NCBI GenBank assembly: GCA_017559905.1
Contig: JAFYQF010000012.1
Coordinates: 1-64,000, forward strand
Source: a bacterium
GTDB lineage: Bacteria; Cyanobacteriota; Vampirovibrionia; Gastranaerophilales; Gastranaerophilaceae
Reading direction: 5' to 3'
DNA: 64,000 bases
The translations under genes and the position numbers were made by a program. The notes beneath the pieces were generated by a model that had not been told where the DNA came from, did no database searches, and saw nothing but the letters and a program-made list of their open reading frames with translations. This document shows positions 49,842 through 59,262 of this stretch, piece after piece (within the stretch, counting starts at the first letter, position 1; each line of letters begins with the position of its first letter).

Positions 49842-50870
49842 ATGAAAATACTTACAGTAGCAAAATACATTGATCAACCCGCAGTTTTAAGCAAATTACA
49901 TTCTAAAATGCCAACGGCTTTAGGAGCTGTTGGCGCTGGCGTTTGGGGTTACGAAACTTTTTATAAAGAACGAGGTGATAGGAATTTAACAAGAAGAGCT
50001 TTTAAAAATGCTGTGACAATTGCTTCTACTGTTGGTGCTTCTTTGATGGCTGCAAGAGGTTTGAAAATTGGCAATAAAACTTTGATGAAAGGGCTTTTGG
50101 AATACACTCCGACAGAAAAAGTCTTGCAAAACCAAGCAAAAGCAATTGATGAATTTTTGAAAGCAAATGTTGTAGATGACAAATTGACTTCTACATTGAA
50201 AAATTCTAAAAACAAAATGTTTTCGCTAAAAGATATTGAAATCATTACTGAAAGAATGCCAAAGAACAAAAACACAAATGAATTTATGCAAAAAATATTA
50301 CCAAAGCCAGAAAATATAAATTCAAAAGAGGTTTTTGGTGAAATAAAAAGGTTATCATTGATTGGTTTAATTCCAGTAATAGGAGGTGTTACGGGTGGAA
50401 TTCTTGCGGATTATATGACTGCAACAAATTCTAAAAAACGCACTGCAAACAAAGTAAAAGAAGGAATATACCAATATTTGGCAAATATTTTCTTATGTAA
50501 TGTTGGGGCAGGTGCGGCGCTTTGGGGTAGTGAAAAAATGGCAAATGCCAAGATTATAAAACCATTAACACCAGTGAAAAAATTGGGTGTAATACTGGCA
50601 GGAATTACTGCAACAGGGATTATTGGCGGAAGCGCTATTGCGAATTATTTGTCTAAAAAATTTATTAATCCTTTGTTTGCACAGAAAAAAGATAGAAAAG
50701 AAGGTTTGTACAGTGAACGAAAACCTGAACCATTAGATATAGCACTTCATGCGGACGACATTGCTACTGCTGGAGTTTTGTCAGGGTTTAAATGGATAGA
50801 ACCTGCGCTTCCTGTAATGTATTTTATTTCAGGTTACAGAGCAGGAATTGGTTATAGAAATAATGGTTAA
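49842..50870 (+). CDS. Hypothetical membrane protein
   Basis: This 342-aa protein has several weakly hydrophobic Gly/Ala-rich segments (ALGAVGAGVWGYETF, LIGLIPVIGGVTGGILADYM, LGVILAGITATGIIGGSAIANYL, and LPVMYFISGYRAGIG) that suggest membrane association. It begins MKILTVAKYIDQP without a classical signal peptide. The promoter carries a 20-bp palindrome. No family recognised; gut Gastranaerophilales often have such Gly/Ala-rich membrane proteins, as far as I recall. Confidence 0.72.
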   Translation: MKILTVAKYIDQPAVLSKLHSKMPTALGAVGAGVWGYETFYKERGDRNLTRRAFKNAVTIASTVGASLMAARGLKIGNKTLMKGLLEYTPTEKVLQNQAKAIDEFLKANVVDDKLTSTLKNSKNKMFSLKDIEIITERMPKNKNTNEFMQKILPKPENINSKEVFGEIKRLSLIGLIPVIGGVTGGILADYMTATNSKKRTANKVKEGIYQYLANIFLCNVGAGAALWGSEKMANAKIIKPLTPVKKLGVILAGITATGIIGGSAIANYLSKKFINPLFAQKKDRKEGLYSERKPEPLDIALHADDIATAGVLSGFKWIEPALPVMYFISGYRAGIGYRNNG

Positions 50871-50902
50871 ACTCAAGGATAAGGTTCATAAAAAAGTTGG
50901 AT

Positions 50903-51811
50903 TTAATTTTGATTATTTTCTTTTTGGGCTTTTAATCTTGCAAAATCAGCTTTGATTTCTTCGGCTTTGGCAGAAAGTCTGTTATATACTTGGGAGTTGA
51001 TTTCGCCACCTATTAGGATAAGGATTGATGTGTAGTACAACCAAACCATCAAAACCGCAAACGCTCCGATTGTTCCGTAAACCATGTTGTATGTTTTTAG
51101 GTTGTTTACGTATAATGAAAATCCCCAAGAACCTAACAACCAAAAAGAACAGAAGAACAAAGTTCCAGGTAGGGCGCTTGTTCGTTTAAATCTTTCATTT
51201 CCTCTCAAATCAGGTAAAATATAATAGATTAAAAACGCCATCAAATACAATGCCAAAAATGCTACTGGCCAACGTAGAGTAAGGAGCATAAGCGCAATTT
51301 CATCAGACAAATGTAGATGATTTATTAAAAAGTTTATGATTACTTTTCCAAATACGATTAAGTTTATTGTCAAAAACATAACCATAGTGTTTACAAGCAC
51401 CATTATTAAAGACAAAACCCTTGTGTAAATAAAGTTTCGGGTTTCTTCAACTTTGTATGCTCTATTCAAACCTTTCAAAATGATAGCTACTGCATTTGTA
51501 GATAAAACCAAAGTTACAATGATACCAATAGTAGCCATTAACTTGCCTTGAGAGAAAATCATAACTTCTGATAACACTGTCAAAATCAAATCCATAGCTT
51601 GTTCAGGCATGATTTGAGAAAGGAACATTAGGACAGTATCCATATAAGATTTGTTTCCCATCCAACCAAAAATTGCCATCAAAAAAAGCATAAATGGGAA
51701 AATACCAATAACAAGCATAAATCCCATTTCGGCTGCCATACCGAAAAAATCGTTCTTTATAACAGAAATTATTAATCTTTTCACACCTCTTATGAAAGGT
51801 TTAAAAGTCAT
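50903..51811 (-). CDS. YihY/BrkB-family integral membrane protein
   Basis: This 302-aa protein has six or so membrane spans typical of the YihY/UPF0761 (BrkB, formerly called RNase BN) family: FFGMAAEMGFMLVIGIFPFML, STNAVAIILKGLNRAYKVEE, RWPVAFLALYLMAFLIYYILPD and VYGTIGAFAVLMVWLYYTSILILIGGEIN. The function is unresolved in the literature as I know it. It is three bases downstream of nrnA in the same direction, so the two are co-transcribed. Confidence 0.92.
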   Translation of the reverse strand: MTFKPFIRGVKRLIISVIKNDFFGMAAEMGFMLVIGIFPFMLFLMAIFGWMGNKSYMDTVLMFLSQIMPEQAMDLILTVLSEVMIFSQGKLMATIGIIVTLVLSTNAVAIILKGLNRAYKVEETRNFIYTRVLSLIMVLVNTMVMFLTINLIVFGKVIINFLINHLHLSDEIALMLLTLRWPVAFLALYLMAFLIYYILPDLRGNERFKRTSALPGTLFFCSFWLLGSWGFSLYVNNLKTYNMVYGTIGAFAVLMVWLYYTSILILIGGEINSQVYNRLSAKAEEIKADFARLKAQKENNQN

Positions 51812-51814
51812 AAA

Positions 51815-52780
51815 TTAAATCTCTCTTTTCTTAATTTCTTCCAAAATTTTCTTTATTGTATCTTCTACAGAACATTTGACAACACATCCTGCAGCAAGTT
51901 TGTGTCCACCACCACCAAAGACTTCACAGATTTCTGCGACATCTTTAGACTTACTTCTCATTGAAACTTTGCTCATATTTGCATTGAGTTGACGAACAAC
52001 AAAAGCTATTTCTGTTGTGACGATTGCTCTTAATTTTTCTGTCAAACCTTCAGTGCAATCTTCAGGAGCATTGAATTTTTCAATATCTTTTTTGAATACG
52101 GTTGTATAAGCAACTTTGTCATTTTCGCAAAATTCAGTTTTGCTAATGCAATAAGCTTGAAATAAAACGTGATTTTTTGAAGATGATTCATAAATCTTCT
52201 TGTAAATTTCTGATGGTTTTACTCCAATCGCAATCATATCTGCAGCCGATTTTAGTGCTTTTTCTGTTGTATTGTCATAGCGGAAAGAGCCTGTATCAGT
52301 AAGTATTGCTGTATAAAGACAAGTTGCTGTTTCAAGATTGATTTTCCAATCTAAACCTTTAAAAATGTCAGCTAAAACTTCACCACAAGAACTTGCGTCA
52401 GGGTCAATAATGTTTAAATTAGCAAAACCTTTATTTGTTTTGTGGTGGTCAATATTGGTGGTTGATTTTGCTTTGTCAAAAAGAATTTTTGCATCACCCA
52501 TTCTGTCAGGTGCAGCTACATCAACGGTTATTACCAAGTCAAATTCTCTTGATTTATCAAAACTTTCAAGCGTTTTAATTTTAGAAATATTAGGTAAAAA
52601 TTCGTAAGTTTTAGGAATTTTTGAAACGCAAAGAAGTTCGCATTCTTTTTTAAAATTATTTCTTATGATTTCTGACATTGCACAAATAGAACCTAAAGTG
52701 TCGCCGTCAGGGTTTATATGCGAAATCACAAGTATATTTTTTGAAGACTTTATGATATCATTTAATTGTGAGTAACTCAT
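51815..52780 (-). CDS. nrnA: DHH/DHHA1 phosphoesterase (NrnA-like)
   Basis: This 321-aa protein is a DHH-family nanoRNase/pAp phosphatase. Motifs: ILVISHINPDGDTLGS (metal-binding), LVITVDVAAPDRMG, NIDHHKTNKGFAN (DHH), SCGEVL, AILTDTGSFRYDNT, and the DHHA1 glycine motif EVFGGGGHKLAAGC. It degrades short oligonucleotides and pAp. The ATG at 52780 is chosen over a TTG at 52798 on family grounds. It is divergent from the DUF721 gene with 46 bp between starts. Confidence 0.92.
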   Translation of the reverse strand: MSYSQLNDIIKSSKNILVISHINPDGDTLGSICAMSEIIRNNFKKECELLCVSKIPKTYEFLPNISKIKTLESFDKSREFDLVITVDVAAPDRMGDAKILFDKAKSTTNIDHHKTNKGFANLNIIDPDASSCGEVLADIFKGLDWKINLETATCLYTAILTDTGSFRYDNTTEKALKSAADMIAIGVKPSEIYKKIYESSSKNHVLFQAYCISKTEFCENDKVAYTTVFKKDIEKFNAPEDCTEGLTEKLRAIVTTEIAFVVRQLNANMSKVSMRSKSKDVAEICEVFGGGGHKLAAGCVVKCSVEDTIKKILEEIKKREI

Positions 52781-52826
52781 TTCTTTATGATAGCACAAAA
52801 ACGAGGATTAGGGAAATACAGTTTTG

Positions 52827-53156
52827 ATGGAAAAAGTTCTTTATACAGATTTTGTTGGTACAGACAGTATTATTGAAAAAATGCTTGAACAAAAAGAGAT
52901 AAAAAAAGCTATTACAAGAAGCAATTTGTATCGTTTTTGGGCAAAAGTAGCAGGTGCAAAATTTGCACAAAAATCTCGCCCTTATTCAATGTTGGCTGGT
53001 GGAGTTATGGTGATTGCTTGTGAAAATACTATTGTTGCACAGGAATTGATGCTTAAGAAAACACAAATTCTTGTAAAATTTAAGCCATACTTGGAGTCTT
53101 TGAAATTAAAAGTTACAGATTTGCGATTTGACGCAAAAAAATGGTCTGTTGATTAA
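52827..53156 (+). CDS. DUF721/DciA-like protein
   Basis: This 109-aa protein fits DUF721: RFWAKVAGAKFAQKSRPYSMLAGGVMVIACENTIVAQELMLKKTQIL, the W...VG...A..t.P....g.L.v.v....w...L pattern. DciA proteins with this domain load the replicative helicase in bacteria lacking DnaC. The match is to the domain and the role is inferred. The ATG at 52827 follows an in-frame TTG by three bases. Confidence 0.8.
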   Translation: MEKVLYTDFVGTDSIIEKMLEQKEIKKAITRSNLYRFWAKVAGAKFAQKSRPYSMLAGGVMVIACENTIVAQELMLKKTQILVKFKPYLESLKLKVTDLRFDAKKWSVD

Positions 53157-53164
53157 TTTTTTCT

Positions 53165-53320
53165 ATCATTTTGAACAAACATCTGTCATCCTGAACGTGA
53201 GTGAAGGATCTCAAATGATAGAGATTCTTTAGCACTTCGTGCTTCAGAATGACATTATTAGAGATTTTTCTTCGCTCCGCTCATCAGAATGACGTGATAA
53301 GAAATTCTTCAATGTTTTGT
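53165..53320. repeat. Dispersed intergenic repeat (CATCCTGAA...CAGAATGAC type)
   Basis: Segments GTCATCCTGAACGTGAGTGA, AGCACTTCGTGCTTCAGAATGAC and TTCGCTCCGCTCATCAGAATGAC are imperfect repeats with self-complementary parts. A related array is at 57597-57665. Such TCATCCTGAA/CAGAATGAC repeats are widespread in intergenic regions of gut bacteria, as I recall. Confidence 0.65.
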
Positions 53321-53390
53321 TTTTAAATAAAAATATAAAAAGTGGAGTTTAAATTTTTAAACCCCACCTCAATTATTTTTTACAAAAGTT

Positions 53391-53699
53391 TTATGCTCCT
53401 ATGCAACTGTTTAGATATTCAATTGTACTTATTTTTTCATCATAAAGGTATTTTATGAAATTTAAGTATGCAACATCGTAAGAAGTTATGACAAGATTAA
53501 TTTCAAAACCGTCGGTGCAGAAAGGTTCGTAGTCATAAACGACGTAGCTGTTATATTTACTTTTCCATTCTTTGCGTTCTACTCGGCTGTTGTTTTCTTC
53601 AACAATATCTTCAAGCCAAGCAACTATGTCTTTGTTTACATTTTTTATTTCCAAGCGACTATATCTTCCGCAGTCGTGGCAATCGTTTCCCATCAGCAT
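53391..53699 (-). CDS. Hypothetical protein with N-terminal Cys/His cluster
   Basis: This 102-aa protein opens MLMGNDCHDCGRYSR, with C-x2-C that could bind metal. It has an acidic body (VAWLEDIVEENNSRVERKEW) and a Cys near the end. AAGGAGATAATT precedes the ATG. It is monocistronic, between the repeat array and prs. No family recognised. Confidence 0.65.
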   Translation of the reverse strand: MLMGNDCHDCGRYSRLEIKNVNKDIVAWLEDIVEENNSRVERKEWKSKYNSYVVYDYEPFCTDGFEINLVITSYDVAYLNFIKYLYDEKISTIEYLNSCIGA

Positions 53700-53946
53700 A
53701 ATTATCTCCTTATCAAAGGTTTTAAGCTTTTGTTATATTGCAATTGTAATTGTTTTTTTATTTCAAATAATCCCCTGTGGGGGTAAGTTGAAATAGTATT
53801 TTTTGGCAATTTTTTGCGTAATATTACTTAAAATTATATTGAAGTTTTTTTTCGATAGAGAATATAATATTCATGCAGTGTGTGAAGGATTTAGTATTAT
53901 TCAAACTCACTAATAATCACTAAAAATAGTGACAGAAAGGATTAAA

Positions 53947-54960
53947 ATGGTATTAGAATTAACTGCGGAGCAATTGGAACGTGCTATAAACCCTACTCAT
54001 GATATTAAACTTTTTGCAGGACGTTCAAACGCAAAATTGGCTCAAGAAATTGCAGACTATTTAGGCACATCAATCGGTCCTATGGTAATTAAGAATTTTG
54101 CTGATGGTGAAATTTATGTTCAGGTAAAAGAAAGTGTTCGTGGTGATGATGTTTTCATTATCCAACCGCTTTGCAACCCTGTAAATGAAAATTTGATGGA
54201 ATTATTAATCATAATTGATGCTTTCAAACGTGCAAGCGCAAAATCAATTACTGCAGTAATTCCTTATTATGGATATGCAAGACAAGATAGAAAGACTTCT
54301 GGTCGTGAAGCTATCACAGCAAAATTGGTTGCAGATTTGTTGACAACAGCAGGTGCAAACAGAGTTCTTGCAATGGACTTACACACCGGTCAAATTCAAG
54401 GTTTCTTTAATATTTTGGTTGACCACATTTACGCAACACCTATTTTGGTAAACTATATTAAGAGCTTAAATATTGACCCTGATAATATGGTTGCAGTAAG
54501 CCCTGACACTGGTGGTGTTCAAAGAACAAGACACTTTGCAAAACAAATTGGTTGTTCTCTTGCAATCATTGACAAACGTCGTGACAAACATAACGAAGCT
54601 ATTGCATCTCACGTTATTGGTGATGTAAAAGGTCAAGTTTGTGTAATGTTTGACGATATGATTGATACTGCAGGTACAATTTGTGAAGCGTCTAAATTGT
54701 TAATTAGAGAAGGCGCTAAAGAAGTTTATGTTTGTGCAGCGCACCCTGTATTTTCTGGTCCAGCTATCGAAAGATTGGCAAATGCACCTATCAAAGAATG
54801 TATCGTTACTAATACAATTCCTCTTGATATGTCAAAAATGCCTCCAAACATCAAGCAATTATCGGTTGCTCCACTTTTGGGACAAGCAATTTCAAGAATT
54901 CACGATGATGAAAGTGTTAGCTCGCTTTTCGGATTTGAAAAAGATATCCAAGTTTCATAA
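53947..54960 (+). CDS. prs: Ribose-phosphate pyrophosphokinase (PRPP synthetase)
   Basis: This 337-aa enzyme makes phosphoribosyl pyrophosphate from ribose 5-phosphate and ATP for nucleotide and amino-acid synthesis. Signatures: IKLFAGRSNAKLAQEIADYLG, NFADGEIYVQVKESVRGDDVFIIQP, YGYARQDRKTSGREAITAKLVADL, MDLHTGQIQGFFNI, VSPDTGGVQRTRHFA and the PRPP loop MFDDMIDTAGTICEA. AGAAAGGATTAAA precedes the ATG at 53947. A perfect palindromic terminator follows. Confidence 0.98.
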   Translation: MVLELTAEQLERAINPTHDIKLFAGRSNAKLAQEIADYLGTSIGPMVIKNFADGEIYVQVKESVRGDDVFIIQPLCNPVNENLMELLIIIDAFKRASAKSITAVIPYYGYARQDRKTSGREAITAKLVADLLTTAGANRVLAMDLHTGQIQGFFNILVDHIYATPILVNYIKSLNIDPDNMVAVSPDTGGVQRTRHFAKQIGCSLAIIDKRRDKHNEAIASHVIGDVKGQVCVMFDDMIDTAGTICEASKLLIREGAKEVYVCAAHPVFSGPAIERLANAPIKECIVTNTIPLDMSKMPPNIKQLSVAPLLGQAISRIHDDESVSSLFGFEKDIQVS

Positions 54961-54989
54961 GATGTACTTGGAAGATGAAAAAGACAAAA

Positions 54990-55025
54990 ATATACCGTCC
55001 AAATATTTGGACGGTATTCTTTTTT
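54990..55025. terminator. Terminator of prs and the converging gene
   Basis: ATACCGTCCAAA pairs perfectly with TTTGGACGGTAT (54992-55017) and is followed by a T run at ~55018-55026. It also lies at the end of the leftward gene at 55025. Confidence 0.88.
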
Positions 55026-55417
55026 TATTGTTTTCTATTTTTTGTAGTTATTTCAAAAGGTTTTTTATCAAATATTTTTGCACAAATCATTGCTATTGAT
55101 TTGACGTTTTTATGTTCAAGTCTGAATGTATTATTTTTCGTAATAACAAGTAATTCATAGCAATCGGTTTCTTCCATTTCTTCGTCATATTCGTCTTTGA
55201 CGGTTTTCATAATTGTTTCGATAGAGCATTGGAGAACATCTTCGTACTTAAAATGAGTTTCTACTACAGGCTTGTCAAATTCGGTGTAAGTACATCCGAT
55301 TTCAGCGTCTTTGCATTGAAGTGTTACTTTAACAGTGTCTTTTATATTTAGTACAAAAATACCGCTTATAACAGTAATCAAAATGATTAAAGTTATAAGA
55401 ATTATTTTGATTTTCAT
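55025..55417 (-). CDS. Membrane-anchored hypothetical protein
   Basis: This 130-aa protein has an N-terminal hydrophobic segment (IILITLIILITVISGIFVLNI) acting as anchor or signal, then a soluble domain with Cys residues (LQCKDAEIGCTYTEF). The start overlaps the stop of the solute-binding gene by one base (TAATG), so it is co-translated with it. It could be an accessory of that transport system; no family recognised. Confidence 0.68.
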   Translation of the reverse strand: MKIKIILITLIILITVISGIFVLNIKDTVKVTLQCKDAEIGCTYTEFDKPVVETHFKYEDVLQCSIETIMKTVKDEYDEEMEETDCYELLVITKNNTFRLEHKNVKSIAMICAKIFDKKPFEITTKNRKQ

Positions 55418-56193
55418 TATTTAATTCCCCATTTCTCTTGTAGTTTGTCTAATTTTCCAGTGCGGGCGTATTGGTCTAGAAATATGTTTGTATATTCACG
55501 AAGTTTCTCAGACTGATGACCTTTTCTAAACGCAATTGCGTAAGGTTCAACAGAGTATCTGCCTGAAAGAATTTTAATTGATTTATCTTTGTGAGTATAG
55601 CTTAACAAAATTGTATCATCAGCGATTAGGGCATCAGCTTTTCCTTCTTTCAAAGCCTTAACCGCACTATCATAATCTTTGTATCCTATAATTTTGCAGT
55701 TAGGAAGTAAATTTCGGATGTTGGCTTCTGTAGATGCGCCATAAACAATAATAACTCTTTTGTTATCAAGTTCTTTGATTGTTGTAATTTTGCTCCAATG
55801 ATTTACTAGAATAGCTTGTCCAGCGAAGTAATAAGGTCTTGAAAAGTCCATAATTTTCATTCTCTTATCGGTGATAGACATTGTTGCAACTAAACAATCA
55901 ACTTTGCCTGAATTAAGATAAGCAATTCTGTTCCTCAAAGTAACAGGAACGTATTCAACAGCATTTTCGTATTTGTTTAAGATAGCTTTAGACAAGTGAG
56001 AAGCCAAATCTACATCAAATCCGTAGTTATAATTGTCTTCGCCAATAAAACCGAAAGGTTTTGAATCGGTTCTGACGCCAACAACTAATTTGCCTCGTTT
56101 AATAACTCTGTCTAAATCGGTCATTTGATCTTTTTGACCACATCCGCAAAGCACCAAACACATTAATAACAGAGTTAAAAAAAGCTTTTTCAT
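55417..56193 (-). CDS. Amino-acid-type ABC transporter solute-binding lipoprotein
   Basis: This 258-aa protein has a lipoprotein signal with a lipobox-like LVLCGCGQ, then the periplasmic binding protein family 3 pattern: RVIKRGKLVVGVRTDSKPFGF, YGFDVDLASHLSKAIL, VDCLVATMSITDKRMKIMDFS, and the second lobe KALKEGKADALIADDTILL. It would bind a polar amino acid or similar solute. No permease or ATPase gene is adjacent. GAGAGGGAACTGT precedes the ATG at 56193. Confidence 0.92.
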   Translation of the reverse strand: MKKLFLTLLLMCLVLCGCGQKDQMTDLDRVIKRGKLVVGVRTDSKPFGFIGEDNYNYGFDVDLASHLSKAILNKYENAVEYVPVTLRNRIAYLNSGKVDCLVATMSITDKRMKIMDFSRPYYFAGQAILVNHWSKITTIKELDNKRVIIVYGASTEANIRNLLPNCKIIGYKDYDSAVKALKEGKADALIADDTILLSYTHKDKSIKILSGRYSVEPYAIAFRKGHQSEKLREYTNIFLDQYARTGKLDKLQEKWGIK

Positions 56194-56303
56194 ACAGTTC
56201 CCTCTCATAAAAAATAATAACGAAGCCGTATAAAATTGTCAACTTTTGACAAAGTTGCTAATAATTTTTATTTAGTGTAGGATAATCTGTGGGATAGTTA
56301 TAT

Positions 56304-57581
56304 ATGAAAAGATTAGTTTTATTTGTAGTAATAATATGTATGTGTTTACCAGTAAACGCAGAAGTAGTGAGAGTTTCGCTTGATGATGCTGTTCAACTTG
56401 CATTGAGCAACAATCTTGATTTGCAAGCTAAAAAGAAAGAATTAGGGGTTGCAAATGCGGATATAAAAATTGCAAACAAATTGCAAAATCCTGAAGTTCA
56501 ATCAAACATTTTGATTGGACGTGTAAGAACAGGTAATTCAAGCCAAGTCGGATTGATGTTTCCTGTAGAAACAATGAAACGTAGTGTCCGCAAAAAAGCT
56601 GCAATTGCACGCAAAAAATCTATAGAAAATGAAGTCCGTCAATTTGAGCATGAATTGAAAATCAAAGTGATGAAAGCTTATTTTGATGTTTTGTATTACA
56701 AATCTGTAGTGACTATTTTGAATGAGAGAAAAAGCTTGTATGAAAATATGTGCGAAATTACTAAAAATCGTTCAGAATCACTTTCGAATTACAAAATAGA
56801 TATTCTTCAATCTGACATTCGTTATAAAAAATTGTTAATAGAATTGAACAGGGCAAAGGCTGATTTAATTCATGCACAGTTTGCATTGAATAAAGTAATC
56901 AATCTTGAATCTACAAAAAATATGTATGATACTCAAGAAACATCTTTGTTTACAGATGATTTAACGATTTTGAATATCGAAATTCCGCATTATGAAATCA
57001 TAGAAGCAATAGCAATGAGATATAGTCATTCAATTAAAATTGCGGATAATAGAATAGAAGAATTGGGACAAGAATATATTCTTGCAAAACGCCAGCGAAT
57101 TCCTGACATAAATGTTGGTGGAGGATTTGCTTGGCAGGCAAAATATCACGATGAAGGTAATTGGTGGCCTGGAGCTTTTGTCGGCGGAGGGTTTAATTTG
57201 CCTGTCCTATATACATATAGAGCAGATATTGACAAAGCGAAATTTGTTTTAGAAAAAGCTAAAATGGATAAAGTTTCTTTTGAAAATAAATTGAAAATTA
57301 CTTTAAAACAAAATTATAATAATTTTAAATATTCAAAAGAAAATATGAATTACTATAAAGAAATTTTGAAAGAATCGAACGAAATTTTGGAAATGGTAAC
57401 TAAACGCTATAAAAATGGAGAAACGGCTTTTATTAACTTGATTATGACAGAAAATAATCATCAACAGGTTTTAAATGAATATTTAGTTGCTATGGATTTG
57501 TATTACAGTGAATATCTCGATATGATGTACAATGTCGGACACGATGTATTGTTAGAAGAAGAAATTTTTGAAGAAGAATAA
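56304..57581 (+). CDS. TolC-family outer-membrane efflux protein
   Basis: This 425-aa protein has a signal peptide (MKRLVLFVVIICMCLPVNA) and the OEP repeats: VSLDDAVQLALSNNLDLQAK, ELGVANADIKIANKLQNPEV, a helical region, then ILAKRQRIPDINVGGGFAW and VGGGFNLPVLYTYRADIDKAK. TolC-type proteins form a trimeric outer-membrane duct for efflux or type I secretion. This implies a diderm envelope. No inner-membrane pump or adaptor is beside it. Confidence 0.92.
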   Translation: MKRLVLFVVIICMCLPVNAEVVRVSLDDAVQLALSNNLDLQAKKKELGVANADIKIANKLQNPEVQSNILIGRVRTGNSSQVGLMFPVETMKRSVRKKAAIARKKSIENEVRQFEHELKIKVMKAYFDVLYYKSVVTILNERKSLYENMCEITKNRSESLSNYKIDILQSDIRYKKLLIELNRAKADLIHAQFALNKVINLESTKNMYDTQETSLFTDDLTILNIEIPHYEIIEAIAMRYSHSIKIADNRIEELGQEYILAKRQRIPDINVGGGFAWQAKYHDEGNWWPGAFVGGGFNLPVLYTYRADIDKAKFVLEKAKMDKVSFENKLKITLKQNYNNFKYSKENMNYYKEILKESNEILEMVTKRYKNGETAFINLIMTENNHQQVLNEYLVAMDLYYSEYLDMMYNVGHDVLLEEEIFEEE

Positions 57582-57596
57582 ATTAATTAGAGATTT

Positions 57597-57665
57597 TTCA
57601 ATTTTTACGAGTTTCAGAATAACGTAATTGGAAATTCTTCTTCGCATTCGCTCATCAGAATGACA
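57597..57665. repeat. Dispersed intergenic repeat, second array
   Basis: GAGTTTCAGAATAACG and TTCGCTCATCAGAATGAC units match the array at 53165-53320. They lie just downstream of the TolC-family gene. Confidence 0.6.
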
Positions 57666-57694
57666 GAATATAATTTCAGAATGATAAAAAATAA

Positions 57695-57719
57695 AACCTC
57701 CCTATGAGAGAGGGAGGTT
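57695..57719. terminator. Hairpin terminator
   Basis: AACCTCCCT pairs with AGGGAGGTT around a short loop, flanked by an A run upstream. It lies between the converging TolC-family gene and the gene at 57776. Confidence 0.7.
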
Positions 57720-57775
57720 GCTATTTAGTCTGGTAGTGTGTTTTACATCTCCTAAAGGGGTTGCAGGAGGGAGTT

Positions 57776-57988
57776 TTATTCATTAGCTAAACCTTTTTGG
57801 TGAAATTGCATTAATTTCGCCAAGTGCCATTGTTTGGCTTTAATATCATCAATAGAGTTTTTTATCTCCTCAAGTTCCGCAAGAAGAACTGTTAAATCCT
57901 TCTTTTGCGGAACATAAATTTCTTTTTCTTCCACCTCTAGCCAAGCAGGTGAAAAACATCCGTTTTCAAATATTTCTTGCATATCCAT
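57776..57988 (-). CDS. Hypothetical small coiled-coil protein
   Basis: This is a 70-aa acidic helical protein (MDMQEIFENGCFSPAW, then VLLAELEEIKNSIDDIKAKQWHLAKLMQ). The ATG at 57988 follows AGAGGTATTCG. A longer frame upstream overlaps the promoter region and lacks a site. No family recognised. Confidence 0.6.
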   Translation of the reverse strand: MDMQEIFENGCFSPAWLEVEEKEIYVPQKKDLTVLLAELEEIKNSIDDIKAKQWHLAKLMQFHQKGLANE

Positions 57989-58112
57989 ATCGAATACCTC
58001 TTTTTTGCATAACAAGTGAATCGGCGAATAGGTTAGCCCTTTTTTGAAAAAAGTATTAAACAATATTCACCAACATTGTTTTTAAGATTAACTCTCTTAC
58101 TTGCTTATGTAT

Positions 58113-58322
58113 TTACTCTTTTTGTGCAATGAATGATTGGAACAAATCTACCAAATCAAATTTACCGTATTTGAATGGGATTGCTTGTTCTGCATAATCG
58201 GTTCCTGTAATACTTTGCAAATCTTGCATTTCTTTAAAGCTCATTGAGTTGAAATCAAAGCTTGTCATTTCACCGTAATCAATCATTAAATCTTCCATAT
58301 CAAGAATTTTTTTATCATCCAT
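58113..58322 (-). CDS. Hypothetical small acidic protein
   Basis: This 69-aa protein is acidic and Met-rich (MDDKKILDMEDLMIDYGEM, then FKEMQDLQSITGTDYAEQA) with an aromatic C-terminus. AAGGAGTGTGTACA precedes the ATG at 58322. It is divergent from the EF-hand gene. No family recognised. Confidence 0.6.
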   Translation of the reverse strand: MDDKKILDMEDLMIDYGEMTSFDFNSMSFKEMQDLQSITGTDYAEQAIPFKYGKFDLVDLFQSFIAQKE

Positions 58323-58499
58323 TGTACACACTCCTTATGTTAGACTAATTTACAAGTTATAAATCGGCAGGTTTAACTCAAAACTTTAGGCTTTGGTGCA
58401 AGTTTGTTACAAATGTTAATAAATAGCGAATTGCATGTTGATTTATTTTGAAAAATCGCTAAAATCATGGGTAGGTATTAGAAGAGAGGTTATTTTATT

Positions 58500-59054
58500 A
58501 TGGCAAATCATAATGCTTTAAATGGAATATATAATGGATTAACAAGTACATATTCGGCATTAGCTTCACAATATAAGGATGGAGTTACTGCAGAAAATAT
58601 ATTAGAAGCGCAGGGAAAAGTTACGACAAATGGTGCAAACACAATTAACACCACATTTGCGTCATATTTGCAAAACAATTTTTCGGCAATAGATGACAAC
58701 AATGATGGCAAAATTTCTGCAATGGAAATGCAAAATTTGACAAATACTATGTCTGCACAAGGTTTGACAAAAGAACAGTTCACTCAACTTGCCCTATCAG
58801 GCAACAGTGGACTTTCTACTTCAACCATCAATAGCATTTTAGAACATTTTGAAGATATGGACACTAACGGAGATGGAAAAATCACTAATGCAGAGATTGC
58901 AGCTTTTGATTTAGACAGTTCAAGACAAGAGAAAATGGATGAGTTCAACCACAAATTTGCAACAAACATATCAACATTTTATGGAAGTGATTCTGCAGAT
59001 AGCACATCATCATACAGTATGTTGAGTTACAAATATAAAAAATCATCAGATTAG
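58500..59054 (+). CDS. EF-hand calcium-binding protein
   Basis: This 184-aa protein has two canonical EF-hand loops: DDNNDGKISAME (residues 65-76) and DTNGDGKITNAE (121-132), with Ca-ligand positions D, N, D and a final E in each. No signal peptide was seen. The C-terminus is Ser-rich and ends YKYKKSSD. AGAAGAGAGGTTATTTT precedes the ATG. GTTACAAATGTTAAT, part of the motif before HU and enolase, lies ~80 bp upstream. It may be a calcium sensor or buffer. Confidence 0.85.
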   Translation: MANHNALNGIYNGLTSTYSALASQYKDGVTAENILEAQGKVTTNGANTINTTFASYLQNNFSAIDDNNDGKISAMEMQNLTNTMSAQGLTKEQFTQLALSGNSGLSTSTINSILEHFEDMDTNGDGKITNAEIAAFDLDSSRQEKMDEFNHKFATNISTFYGSDSADSTSSYSMLSYKYKKSSD

Positions 59055-59086
59055 TTAGTAACATATTCTTAATAGGAAAGGATTTA

Positions 59087-59127
59087 GACTCCGAGGTTTT
59101 CAGACAAATCTCGGAGTTTCTATTTTT
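59087..59127 (+). terminator. Terminator of the EF-hand gene
   Basis: ACTCCGAG pairs with CTCGGAGT (59088-59118) and a T run follows at 59122-59128. Confidence 0.85.
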
Positions 59128-59262
59128 TTAGAATTACCCACTTGAATAACCAAAATTGGTAATGTTAGCGAACGGCAATAAAGTACATAATCAGGTATGA
59201 GTTTTTTAAAGAAACTTAATGGGTTTTTAGGAATAAAAATCCAATAATACAAGGAGGTAAAA